Source: Palsa-513 sp036510225
GTDB lineage: Bacteria > Actinomycetota > Thermoleophilia > Solirubrobacterales > Solirubrobacteraceae
Direction: 5' to 3'
Length of the DNA: 64,000 nucleotides
Assembly (NCBI GenBank): GCA_036510225.1
Contig: DATCEH010000008.1
Coordinates: forward strand, 1-64,000
The notes under the pieces were generated by a model that was given only the letters and a program-made list of their open reading frames with translations, ran no database searches and was not told the origin of the DNA. Below, piece after piece: positions 7,483 through 15,272 of this stretch; the stretch's first letter is position 1, and each line of letters starts with the position of its first letter. The position numbers and the translations under genes are program-made.

Positions 7483-9966
7483 ATGTGCGGTGTGGGATGC
7501 GTCAGGCTCATGGTGTTGGTCACGGCCTGCTCAGTCCTCCTGTCGTCGACGAGCCTCGCGGCCACGAGCTGCCCCCCTCCCCCGCCCTCCTGCAAGCCGG
7601 CCGCGTTCACGGGCAGCGTGGGGGCCCACGCGCCCTTATGCGTCACAACGCCGCCGACCTGCACCGCCGCCAGAGGTCCGCGAGGACCCCGCGGACTCAC
7701 CGGCAGGAAGGGTGCGACCGGGAAGACCGGCGCGAAGGGCTTGAACGGCGCGATCGGACCAGGCGGTGCGGCCGGTGCACAGGGTCTTCAAGGCGTAGCT
7801 GGTAATACCGGCGCCGCGGGATCGCCGGGTGCGACCGGAGCTCCAGGAGCAGCCGGCGCCGTAGGGGCTCGCGGCGCCGCAGGAGCGCAGGGCCTCGCCG
7901 GCGTCGCGGGCAATACGGGTGCCGCAGGTCCTCAGGGTGTCGCCGGACCAGCGGGCGCCGCAGGTCCTCAGGGTGTCACCGGCACACCAGGTGTCACAGG
8001 CAGCACGGGCGCGGCGGGTGTCACAGGTAACACTGGTGCGGCAGGTTCGCCGGGTGCCACAGGCACGGCAGGCCCTCAGGGCCCCGCCGGGGTCAACGGA
8101 ACACCCGGACCCGCCGGCCCGCAGGGCGCCACGGGCGTCGCCGGTGTCACAGGCAACACCGGCGCCACCGGTTCGCCAGGCAACACCGGCCCACAGGGAC
8201 CCGCCGGCACCAACGGAAGTCCCGGAACACCGGGAGCCAACGGAACTCCGGGAGCACCGGGAGCCGCCGGACCGCAAGGACCGCAGGGCACCACAGGCGA
8301 CGCAGGCGTCACGGGCAACACCGGACCGCAGGGCCCCGCCGGAACCCCCGGAGCCGCTGGAACCCCCGGAACACCCGGACCCGCGGGAACACCCGGACCC
8401 CAGGGCCCCGCCGGACCCAACGGAACTCCCGGAACACCCGGCGCCCCCGGACCGCAGGGACCACAGGGCACCACAGGCGACGCAGGAGTCACAGGCAACA
8501 CCGGACCACAGGGCCCCGCCGGACCCAACGGAACGCCCGGAACACCGGGAGCCAACGGAACACCGGGAGCCAACGGAGCTCCGGGAGCACCGGGCGCCGC
8601 TGGACCGCAAGGACCGCAGGGCACCACAGGCGACGCAGGGGTCACAGGCAACACCGGTCCACAGGGCCCCGCCGGACCCAACGGAACGCCCGGAGCACCC
8701 GGCGCCGCCGGCCCACAGGGCCCCGCCGGCGCCAACGGATCTCCCGGAGCACCGGGAGCCAACGGGACTCCGGGAGCACCGGGCGCCGCCGGACCACAAG
8801 GACCGCAGGGAACCACTGGCGTCGCCGGAGTAACGGGCAACACCGGCGCCACCGGCTCGCCCGGAGCCGCAGGCCCACAGGGCCCCGCCGGAACGCCCGG
8901 GGCCGCAGGCCCACAGGGGCCCGCCGGGGCCAATGGAGCTCCCGGAACACCTGGCTCCGCCGGACCCCAGGGCCCCGCCGGAGCCAACGGGACCCCCGGA
9001 CCCGCCGGCCCGCAGGGCACGACCGGCGACGCAGGCGTCACGGGTAACACGGGCGCCACCGGCGCCACCGGCTCGCCCGGAGCCGCAGGTCCACAGGGGC
9101 CCGCCGGAACCAATGGAGCTCCCGGAACGCCCGGCTCCACAGGTCCGCAGGGCCCCGCCGGCGCGAACGGGACCCCCGGACCCGCCGGCCCGCAAGGACC
9201 GCAGGGCACGACGGGCGACGCCGGAGTCACAGGCAACACCGGCGCCACCGGCGCGCCGGGCACCACAGGCGCGCAGGGCCCCGCCGGAGCCAACGGGACT
9301 CCCGGACCCGCCGGCCCGCAAGGACCTCAGGGCACGACGGGCGACGCCGGAGTCACAGGCAACACCGGCGCCACCGGCGCGCCAGGAGCGCCCGGCACCA
9401 CGGGGTCACAGGGGCCCCCCGGAACGCCCGGAACAGCCGGGTCGACCGGCCCGCAGGGTCCAGCCGGAACCAACGGGACGCCCGGACCGGTCGGCGCAAC
9501 GGGAGCGGTCGGCGCGACCGGACCGGCAGGCACCAGCGCCAGCTCGACATTCGCGGAGTTCTATGCGCTGATGCCCCCGGACAACCCGGCCACCGTCGCC
9601 ACGGGCTCAGCCGTCAGCTTCCCCCAGAACGGTCCGACCGACGGCTCGGTCGACATCACCCGACTCAGCACGAGCACCTTCCAACTGGCCCGGATCGGGA
9701 CCTACCGTGTGTCGTTCTCGGTCTCGGTCGACGAGGCCGGTCAGCTCGACGTCACACTCGACGGAGCCGAGCTTCCCTACACGGTGGTCGGACGGGCCAC
9801 CGGCACCTCCCAGATCGCCGGGGAGTCGCTGGTCCAGACGACGTCCGCGAACTCCGTGCTCGCCGTCGTGAATCCCGCCGGCGAGACCACGACACTGACG
9901 ATCACGCCGCAGGCCGGGGGAACACACCCGGTCAGCGCGACACTGATCGTCCAGAGGGTCCAATGA
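7483..9966 (+). CDS. Collagen-like surface protein with a globular C-terminal domain
   Basis: An 827-aa secreted protein. Residues 1-28 are a signal peptide (hydrophobic LMVLVTACSVLL, then SLAA). Residues 29-60 are Pro/Cys-rich (SCPPPPPSC). About residues 65-684 are an almost uninterrupted run of some 200 Gly-X-Y triplets, rich in GPQGPAG, GTPG, GNTGATG and GDAGVTG. The last ~143 residues are non-collagenous and beta-rich (LARIGTYRVSFSVSVDEAGQ, LTITPQ), resembling the trimerising C1q/TNF-like heads of bacterial collagens such as BclA. There is no LPXTG or C-terminal membrane anchor. The repeats are strongly similar at DNA level, so copy number may vary. The stop overlaps the next start (ATGA). 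Confidence 0.93.
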   Translation: MCGVGCVRLMVLVTACSVLLSSTSLAATSCPPPPPSCKPAAFTGSVGAHAPLCVTTPPTCTAARGPRGPRGLTGRKGATGKTGAKGLNGAIGPGGAAGAQGLQGVAGNTGAAGSPGATGAPGAAGAVGARGAAGAQGLAGVAGNTGAAGPQGVAGPAGAAGPQGVTGTPGVTGSTGAAGVTGNTGAAGSPGATGTAGPQGPAGVNGTPGPAGPQGATGVAGVTGNTGATGSPGNTGPQGPAGTNGSPGTPGANGTPGAPGAAGPQGPQGTTGDAGVTGNTGPQGPAGTPGAAGTPGTPGPAGTPGPQGPAGPNGTPGTPGAPGPQGPQGTTGDAGVTGNTGPQGPAGPNGTPGTPGANGTPGANGAPGAPGAAGPQGPQGTTGDAGVTGNTGPQGPAGPNGTPGAPGAAGPQGPAGANGSPGAPGANGTPGAPGAAGPQGPQGTTGVAGVTGNTGATGSPGAAGPQGPAGTPGAAGPQGPAGANGAPGTPGSAGPQGPAGANGTPGPAGPQGTTGDAGVTGNTGATGATGSPGAAGPQGPAGTNGAPGTPGSTGPQGPAGANGTPGPAGPQGPQGTTGDAGVTGNTGATGAPGTTGAQGPAGANGTPGPAGPQGPQGTTGDAGVTGNTGATGAPGAPGTTGSQGPPGTPGTAGSTGPQGPAGTNGTPGPVGATGAVGATGPAGTSASSTFAEFYALMPPDNPATVATGSAVSFPQNGPTDGSVDITRLSTSTFQLARIGTYRVSFSVSVDEAGQLDVTLDGAELPYTVVGRATGTSQIAGESLVQTTSANSVLAVVNPAGETTTLTITPQAGGTHPVSATLIVQRVQ
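7672..9540 (+). repeat. Collagen-coding DNA repeat tract
   Basis: DNA encoding the Gly-X-Y domain is built of recurring 9-, 18- and longer-bp blocks such as 'ggcaacaccggcgccaccgg' and 'ggaccgcagggcacc', repeated many times with few differences. Near-identical segments several hundred bases apart (for example around 8280-8350 and 8600-8660, or 9180-9250 and 9310-9370) indicate recent internal duplication. The tract also keeps long open frames on the minus strand, which are artefacts of the repeat. Confidence 0.85.
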
Positions 9967-10319
9967 TCCCGACGCCGAGCGGACACGCGCGCCGCGCGCC
10001 GGCCGTGCTCGGGCTCCTCGCGAGCGGACACGCGCGCCGCGCGGCGGCCGTGCTCGGGCTCCTCGCGAGCGGTCTCGCGCTCGCGGCCTGCGGTTCGACG
10101 CCGCCACCGGTCATCCTCAACACCGAGCAGGTCGAGCGGGCGATCGAACAGAGCAGCCTGACCCAGCGCCACATCCGCGTCAACGTGAGCTGCCCGTCCG
10201 GCGTCCACCAGCAGAAGGGACTCGTCTTCTACTGCACGGCGGTCTTCCACGGCGGGACCACGCGGTTCGTCGTCACTGAGCTCGACAGCGCCGGACACGT
10301 TCACTACGACTCCCCGTGA
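9963..10319 (+). CDS. Lipoprotein with DUF4333-like domain
   Basis: A 118-aa protein. After a duplicated hydrophobic N-terminus it has the lipobox LALAACGS, so Cys is lipidated and the protein faces the outside of the membrane. The remainder (NTEQVERAIEQSS...VNVSCPSGVHQQKGLVFYC...FVVTELDSAGHVHYDS) matches the pattern of small actinobacterial DUF4333 lipoproteins: paired Cys, a K-G before a beta strand, and a terminal D-x-x-G-x-V-x-Y. It is coupled to the collagen-like gene (ATGA) and to the L,D-transpeptidase gene (GTGA). Family assignment is by pattern, function unknown. Confidence 0.8.
   Translation: MIPTPSGHARRAPAVLGLLASGHARRAAAVLGLLASGLALAACGSTPPPVILNTEQVERAIEQSSLTQRHIRVNVSCPSGVHQQKGLVFYCTAVFHGGTTRFVVTELDSAGHVHYDSP
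9981..10070 (+). repeat. 45-bp tandem duplication inside the lipoprotein gene
   Basis: Two nearly identical 45-bp copies, 9981-10025 and 10026-10070, encode GHARRA(P/A)AVLGLLAS twice. The effect is a doubled signal sequence: two hydrophobic stretches separated by an Arg-rich turn before the lipobox. The copies differ at one or two bases, so the event is recent or maintained. Confidence 0.9.
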
Positions 10320-11131
10320 GGGGCGTCGCCGTGGCCATCGGGCTGCTCCTCACCGCCGTCGGGACCGCCGCGCCGCCGGCGCAGGCCGGCAGTCCGCCGG
10401 CGCAGGCCGGCAGTCCCCCGGTGCAAGCCGGCAGTCCCCCGGTGCAAGCCGGCAATCGGCCGGCGCGGGCCGGCAATCGGCCGGCGCGGGCCGGCAGTCC
10501 GCCGGCAGTCGGCCCGACGCAGGAGCTCGCTGCCCTGCTCAGCGCCCACGACGCCCGGTCGGCCCTTCCGCCGGGCCGGTCGCACACGACCATCGTGGCC
10601 GCGTCACGGCCGATCACCGGCGTCCAGACCGTCCTCCCGGTGATCGGCCGGGCAACGACGACGACCGGGGCCCACTGGCTGCACGTCATGCTCCCCGGCC
10701 GGCCGAATGCAGCCACGGGGTGGATCACCCAGCGCGGCACGAGCCTGCGCACGACGCGCTGGCACCTCGTCGTGAGGACGTCCACCCGCCAGCTGCGCGT
10801 CTACCACTCCGGCCACCTGATCCAGGCCTTTCCCGCGATCGTCGGCAAGCCTGCGACGCCCACCCCAGAGGGCCTGTTCTTCGTCGAGGAGAGCATCCAG
10901 CTGCCCCCCGCCAGCCCCGGAGCGCCGTTCGCGCTGGCCTTGAGCGCCCGCTCGAACGTCCTCCAGGAGTTCGACGGCGGCCCCGGCCAGATCGCGATCC
11001 ACGGTCTCGCGAACCTCGGAGGCACGCTCGGGACTGCCGTGTCCCACGGCTGCGTCCGCCTGGCCGCACAAGCCATGCGATGGCTCGTCGGCCGGATCTC
11101 GCCCGGCGTCCCGGTGACGATCGAGTCCTGA
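10316..11131 (+). CDS. L,D-transpeptidase (YkuD family)
   Basis: A 271-aa secreted enzyme expected to form 3-3 peptidoglycan cross-links or attach proteins to the wall. N-terminal signal (MRGVAVAIGLLLTAVGTAAPPAQA), then a 7-residue tandem repeat SPPAQAG / SPPVQAG / NRPARAG (about residues 22-62), a likely flexible wall-spanning linker. The YkuD catalytic domain covers about 148-271: VVRTSTRQLRVYHSG, IAIHGLANLGG and the active-site SHGCVRL near the C-terminus, with the nucleophilic Cys. It starts at a GTG overlapping the lipoprotein stop. Its place in an operon with a collagen-like protein suggests a role in wall anchoring or remodelling; that is inference. Confidence 0.92.
   Translation: MRGVAVAIGLLLTAVGTAAPPAQAGSPPAQAGSPPVQAGSPPVQAGNRPARAGNRPARAGSPPAVGPTQELAALLSAHDARSALPPGRSHTTIVAASRPITGVQTVLPVIGRATTTTGAHWLHVMLPGRPNAATGWITQRGTSLRTTRWHLVVRTSTRQLRVYHSGHLIQAFPAIVGKPATPTPEGLFFVEESIQLPPASPGAPFALALSARSNVLQEFDGGPGQIAIHGLANLGGTLGTAVSHGCVRLAAQAMRWLVGRISPGVPVTIES
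10372..10505 (+). repeat. 21-bp tandem repeats in the L,D-transpeptidase linker
   Basis: About six head-to-tail 21-bp units of the type 'cagtccgccggcgcaggccgg' encode the heptapeptide linker. Units occur in identical adjacent pairs (AQ-AQ, VQ-VQ, AR-AR), which suggests stepwise pairwise duplication. Confidence 0.85.
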
Positions 11132-11215
11132 CCAGTCCCGCCGGCGGCTGCGCGGCGGGGCCGGTCCCTCGACTCTTTGCCCTGAAGCCTGTCCACGGGG
11201 CTAGACTGACTGGCG

Positions 11216-11971
11216 ATGTCTCGAGTCCAGTCATATCTCACGGGCCTGCTCGCCGCCGCGCTCCTCGTGCTCGGCCTTGCCGGCGCCCTCCCGGCCGGTG
11301 CCGCGACCGGCGACGGCCAGATCACCGGCCGGGTCACCGACGGCAACGGCGTGCCGCTCGGCGACATCACGGTCGCCGCGGTTCCGGTCGGCGGAGACAC
11401 GATCGTGACGACCAAGTCGAAGGCCGACGGCACGTACATCCTCGAGCTCGCGCCCGGCTCATATGACGTCGGCTTCAACGCCCAAGTCGTCGCCAAGACG
11501 AACATCGACTACCAGTCGGTCATCTTCGGCGGTCCCGGGCCCGGCCCGACCGACACCTGCACGGTCTGCGGCGGCGCGCCCGTCACCGTGACCGCCGGCG
11601 TCGACACGACCAACGTAAGCGCCCTCCTCCCGCCCGCCGGCTTCACCCAGACCGGATCGGTCCGTCCGCTCAGCGGCAACACGATCGGCACGGTCGGCGG
11701 CAGGATCACCTTCAAGATCGGCTGCCACGAGGATCCGACCGGCTGCCACGGCACCGCCAACCTCCGGCTCGGCACGACGACCTCCGGCCCGATCATCGCG
11801 CGCGCCACCGTCTCCGTCTCGAACGGGAACGTCGCCAACCTCCACTTCACGATTCCCCTCAGCGTCCGCAGCCGCCTCGTCAGGGCCGGAACCCGCGGCC
11901 TCCAGGCGACCGTCGCGATCTCGACCGCCCACGGTCCGAAGTCGGTCACCCATTTCAAGCTCCGCGCGTAG
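11216..11971 (+). CDS. Secreted protein with carboxypeptidase regulatory-like domain
   Basis: A 251-aa protein. Signal peptide (LTGLLAAALLVLGLAGALPAGAA, about 8-30). Residues ~34-85 match the carboxypeptidase regulatory-like / CNA-B-type fold: GQITGRVTDGNGVPLGDITVAA followed by TKSKADGTYILELAPGSYDVGF. The remainder is beta-rich with two CxxC-like pairs (DTCTVCGG, GCHEDPTGCHG) and a SVRSRLVRAGTRGLQATV segment common in actinobacterial secreted proteins. Probably a surface adhesin or matrix protein; substrate unknown. It follows the L,D-transpeptidase by 84 bp and may share its transcript. Confidence 0.8.
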   Translation: MSRVQSYLTGLLAAALLVLGLAGALPAGAATGDGQITGRVTDGNGVPLGDITVAAVPVGGDTIVTTKSKADGTYILELAPGSYDVGFNAQVVAKTNIDYQSVIFGGPGPGPTDTCTVCGGAPVTVTAGVDTTNVSALLPPAGFTQTGSVRPLSGNTIGTVGGRITFKIGCHEDPTGCHGTANLRLGTTTSGPIIARATVSVSNGNVANLHFTIPLSVRSRLVRAGTRGLQATVAISTAHGPKSVTHFKLRA

Positions 11972-12010
11972 GGTCAAGCTCCGCGCGTAGGGTCAAGCTC
12001 CGCTCGTAGC
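11954..12010 (+). repeat. Three 19-bp tandem copies of the gene's 3' end
   Basis: Units at 11954-11972, 11973-11991 and 11992-12010. The first encodes the final FKLRA and stop of the preceding gene; the next two repeat that sequence, including the stop codon, downstream. A fourth partial copy follows. Looks like replication slippage across the stop codon. Confidence 0.9.
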
Positions 12011-12110
12011 TTCAAGCTTGGCCGCCCAGGTGATCTCGGCTGGGTTGCCTTCGCCGCAGGCGGTCGAGCTCTCCGCGGGGGACCGGGTCGTAGAGCAGTG
12101 GACTCTCCAA

Positions 12111-12145
12111 CGAAAGTAGTTGACTGACTCAGTCAGCTACTTTCG
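12111..12145. terminator. 35-bp near-perfect palindrome between convergent genes
   Basis: 17-bp arms (12111-12127 and 12129-12145) around one central base, with a single G-T-tolerant mismatch. It lies between the converging secreted-protein gene and pepQ, the expected place for a bidirectional terminator. It lacks a clear T-run on the plus strand, so it could instead be a protein-binding palindrome. Confidence 0.65.
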
Positions 12146-12222
12146 CGACGAAGGTCTCACCATCATCCACCTCCACCGCCCGCGGAGGACCCCGGTCGAC
12201 CAACATCCACCGCCCGGCGGCC

Positions 12223-13314
12223 TCAGTCGGTGATCACCAGGTCCTTGGTGAAGTGGCTGAGCACGTCGGCTCCATCCGGCCGGACCACGACGAGATCCTC
12301 GATCCGCACCCCCAGCCGATCCGGCAGGTAGATCCCCGGCTCGACCGTCACGACCTGGCCCGCCCGCAGCGGGTCGTCCGGCGCCAGCTTCGACAGTCGC
12401 GGACCCTCGTGGACCTCGATCCCCACCCCGTGGCCCAGTCCGTGCCCGAACCGCTCGCCGTACCCCGCCGCCTCGATCACCGCCCGCGCCGCCGCGTCGA
12501 CCTCGACGCCCGTCGGACCCGCGCAGACGGCCGCCAGACCCGCCAACTGCGCCTCCAGCACCAACTCGTAGATCTCCCGCCCCAGTCCCTCCGGCTCCCC
12601 CCCGGCCGCGAACGTCCGCGTGCAGTCCGAGCAGTACCCGTCGAGCACCGCGCCGATGTCGATCGTCACCAGCGTCCCCGCCGCGATCGGCTCGCCGGTC
12701 GGCGTCGCGTGCGGAAGGGCCCCCCGCACGCCGGACGCCACGATCGACGAGAAGCTCGGCCCGCTCGCTCCCCGCCGGCGCATCTCGTGCTCCAGCTCGA
12801 GCGCCACGTCCCGCTCGATCCGGCCCGACAGGCCGCGCTCGACGAGCCACTCGTAGATCTCGTCCACCAGGGCCGCGGCCGCCCCGATCCGCCGCAGCTC
12901 GTCCGCGTCCTTGACGCTTCGCAGCCGCTCGACCAGCCCACCCGACGCGACCAGCTCGACACCGTCCGGCGCCAGCTCGACCAGCCGCGCATGGCGACGC
13001 ACGCTCAGCTCCGTGTCGTCGAACCCGATCCGCCCGACCGGCAGCTCGCCGGCAAGCGAGTCCAGCAGGTCACCGGTGACGATCTCGCACCCGAAGCCCG
13101 CGGTCAGCTCCGCCGCAGCCTGCGCCTCGTAGCGAAAGTCCGTCAGGAACCGCTGGACGCCGCACGTCGTCACGAGGGCCAGGCCGTTGGATCCCGTGTA
13201 TCCCGTCACGTAGCGCAGGTTCGCCGCCCCCCCGACGATCACCCCGTCGAGGCCCTCCTCGCCCACCAGCCCCGCCAGACGCTCCGCCCTGCTCCCGCCA
13301 CCAGCCGCGTTCAT
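12223..13314 (-). CDS. pepQ: Xaa-Pro aminopeptidase / M24 family dipeptidase
   Basis: A 363-aa cytoplasmic metallopeptidase cutting X-Pro bonds. N-terminal creatinase-like domain (about 1-125), then the pita-bread M24 catalytic domain with all five metal ligands in context: DIGAVLDGYCSDCTRTF (two Asp), GHGLGHGVGIEVHEGP (His), VEPGIYL (Glu) and RIEDLVVV (Glu). The ATG start overlaps the aroQ stop (ATGA). An M24 peptidase after aroQ and before efp is a common arrangement in Gram-positives; here efp is elsewhere in the window. PepP versus PepQ specificity cannot be decided. Confidence 0.92.
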   Translation of the reverse strand: MNAAGGGSRAERLAGLVGEEGLDGVIVGGAANLRYVTGYTGSNGLALVTTCGVQRFLTDFRYEAQAAAELTAGFGCEIVTGDLLDSLAGELPVGRIGFDDTELSVRRHARLVELAPDGVELVASGGLVERLRSVKDADELRRIGAAAALVDEIYEWLVERGLSGRIERDVALELEHEMRRRGASGPSFSSIVASGVRGALPHATPTGEPIAAGTLVTIDIGAVLDGYCSDCTRTFAAGGEPEGLGREIYELVLEAQLAGLAAVCAGPTGVEVDAAARAVIEAAGYGERFGHGLGHGVGIEVHEGPRLSKLAPDDPLRAGQVVTVEPGIYLPDRLGVRIEDLVVVRPDGADVLSHFTKDLVITD

Positions 13315-13748
13315 CCCTCGATTCCCCTCCTCAGTCGCACGAGCCCTTCCCGATATCCGTCGACGCCCTGCCCTGAGACCGTCGCCAGGCAGAGATCGCC
13401 GATCACTGACACCCGCCGCCACTCCTCCCGCCGCTCGACCGCCGACAGGTGGACCTCGACCGCCGGCAGGCCCGCGATCTCCAGAGCATCGTGGATCGCC
13501 CACGAGTAGTGCGTCCACGCCCCCGGGTTGAGGAGGATCCCGTCCGCCGTCTCCCGCAGGCCGTGCAGATGCTCGACGAACTCCCCCTCGAAGTTCGTCT
13601 GGAAGAAGCCGACCTCGAGCTCCAGCTCCGCCGCGAAGCCCGTCACCGCGGACTCCAGCTCGGCGAGCGTCTGCGACCCGTAGACCGCCGGGTCCCGCCG
13701 GCCGAGCATGTCCAGGTTGACCCCGTGCATCACCGCGACCCGGTTCAT
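13311..13748 (-). CDS. aroQ: Type II 3-dehydroquinate dehydratase
   Basis: A 145-aa subunit of the dodecameric type II enzyme (third step of the shikimate pathway). Matches are HGVNLDMLGRRDPAVYGSQTL (catalytic Arg and Tyr loop), QTNFEGEFVEHLH, LLNPGAWTHYSWAIHDAL and VEVHLSAVERREEWR. The first motif is divergent: HGVNLDMLGRRDP where INGPNLNLLGTREP is usual, but the Arg and Tyr are kept. ATGA overlaps on both sides bind it to aroKB and pepQ. Confidence 0.93.
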   Translation of the reverse strand: MNRVAVMHGVNLDMLGRRDPAVYGSQTLAELESAVTGFAAELELEVGFFQTNFEGEFVEHLHGLRETADGILLNPGAWTHYSWAIHDALEIAGLPAVEVHLSAVERREEWRRVSVIGDLCLATVSGQGVDGYREGLVRLRRGIEG

Positions 13749-15247
13749 CGGCACAACTCTCGCACGGCCGCCGCCAACTCGCCGTCCGCGACCGCCGCCC
13801 CCGGCCGGACGTCGCCCGGGGCGTGGACCAGCACGAACGGCACGCTTCCGCCGGTTCGCTTCTTGTCGCGCGCCGTCGCCGCCAGGACCGCGTCGACGTC
13901 GACCCCGGCCATCTCGACCGGCAGGTCGTGGGCCGCCAGCAGGTCGGAGACCTCGCCCCGCAGGGCATCCTGACCCGAGAGGCGCAGCGCCGCCAGCAGG
14001 CCGAGCCCGACCGCCTCGCCGTGGCGGTAGCGGCCGTACCCCGTCACGACCTCGATCGCGTGGCCGACCGTGTGACCCAGGTTGAGCACCTGCCGCCGGC
14101 CGGCGTCCCGCTCGTCGTCGGCGACGACCGACAGCTTCAGCCGGACGCACGCCGTCACGACGTCGTCGTCGACCGGCTCGTCCCCGGCCACCCGCCGCCA
14201 CAGCTCGCCCCCGGCGATCAGCGCCGTCTTGACCACCTCGGCGAAGCCTGCCGAGAGCTCGGCCGCCGGCAGCGTCTCCAGGGTCTCGGTGTCGACCACC
14301 ACGCCCGCGGGCTGATGGTAGGACCCGACGTAGTTCTTGGCCTCCGGCAGGTCGACCCCCGTCTTGCCGCCGTAGGCCGAGTCGACCTGCGCGACGAGCG
14401 TCGTCGGCACATGGACGATCGGCACCCCCCGCTGGTAGGTCGCCGCGCAGAAGCCGGCCAGGTCGCCGACGACCCCACCGCCGAGCCCGACCAGATGATC
14501 GTCCCGGGCGACACCCCGGCGGGCCAGCTCCCGCCAGACGACCTCCGCCGTGGCAAGCGTCTTGCTCGTCTCCCCCGCCCCGATCGTGACCACACCGTCC
14601 CGGCGGCCGAGCCGCTCGGCGTACAGCGGACCGACATGCTCGTCGGTGATCACGAACCGCCGGCCCGCGGTCGGCGCCCCAACCGGCCAGACGCCGGCGC
14701 CGACCAGGCCGCGGCCGATCAGCACGGGGTAGTCGCCTGAGGAGCTCGTCGCCCACAGCATCCGGGTCCCCTCCGGCGCCCCCGCCAGGGCCTCGATCGA
14801 GCCCAGCGATCGCGCGACGTGCTCCCGGCCGACCGCCGGGAGGATCACCTTCGCGAGACGCGTGTACAGAGGAGCGCGCTCCGAAAAAAGAGCCGCGAAC
14901 CGCTCCCGATCCCTAGCCAGTGGCCGCCGGCGACCCGCCGCCCGACCCCACGCCCGGCCGAGGTCGACGTCGATCAGCACGACCGTGTGCCCGGCCAGCG
15001 CGTCCCGGACCCGGGTCGAGAGGATCGCCCCACCCCCGAGCGACAAAGCGTCCGACGGCCCGGCCGCCGCCAGCTCGGCCAGCGTGACCTCCTCCTCCAG
15101 CGCCCTGAAGCCGGCCTCCCCGCCGCGGGCGAACTCCTCGGCGATCGTGTGGCCCAGGCGCTCCTCGATCCGCGCGTCCGTGTCGATCGACCGGCTCCCC
15201 CGGATCGCCGCGACCTGCCGGGCAGCCGTCGACTTGCCGGCCCCCAT
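13745..15247 (-). CDS. aroKB: Fused shikimate kinase - 3-dehydroquinate synthase
   Basis: One 500-aa polypeptide. The N-terminal ~165 residues are shikimate kinase: P-loop MGAGKST at the very start, SIDTDARIEERLG (shikimate-binding Asp), SLGGGAILS, and a lid/adenine region with RRPLARDRE. From about residue 170 on it is 3-dehydroquinate synthase: VITDEHV, GAGETSKTL, GLGGGVVGDLAGFCAATYQRG, PTTLVAQVDSAYGGKTGVDL and NLGHTVGHAIE (zinc His). The first ATG (15247) cuts off the first beta strand; in-frame upstream codons encode LALVFIGF, and a CTG at 15271 abutting the aroC stop is a plausible true start. The fusion couples steps 2 and 5 of the pathway. Confidence 0.92.
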   Translation of the reverse strand: MGAGKSTAARQVAAIRGSRSIDTDARIEERLGHTIAEEFARGGEAGFRALEEEVTLAELAAAGPSDALSLGGGAILSTRVRDALAGHTVVLIDVDLGRAWGRAAGRRRPLARDRERFAALFSERAPLYTRLAKVILPAVGREHVARSLGSIEALAGAPEGTRMLWATSSSGDYPVLIGRGLVGAGVWPVGAPTAGRRFVITDEHVGPLYAERLGRRDGVVTIGAGETSKTLATAEVVWRELARRGVARDDHLVGLGGGVVGDLAGFCAATYQRGVPIVHVPTTLVAQVDSAYGGKTGVDLPEAKNYVGSYHQPAGVVVDTETLETLPAAELSAGFAEVVKTALIAGGELWRRVAGDEPVDDDVVTACVRLKLSVVADDERDAGRRQVLNLGHTVGHAIEVVTGYGRYRHGEAVGLGLLAALRLSGQDALRGEVSDLLAAHDLPVEMAGVDVDAVLAATARDKKRTGGSVPFVLVHAPGDVRPGAAVADGELAAAVRELCR

Positions 15248-15272
15248 GAAGCCGATGAAGACGAGCGCCAGC

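Noticed and set aside
7636..9321. Very long open frames antisense to the collagen-like gene (561 and 405 aa)
   Set aside because: They are low-complexity mirror images of Gly-X-Y codons (Ser/Gly/Cys or Pro/Ala/Gly repeats) with no start context; the GC-rich periodic repeat keeps all phases free of stops.
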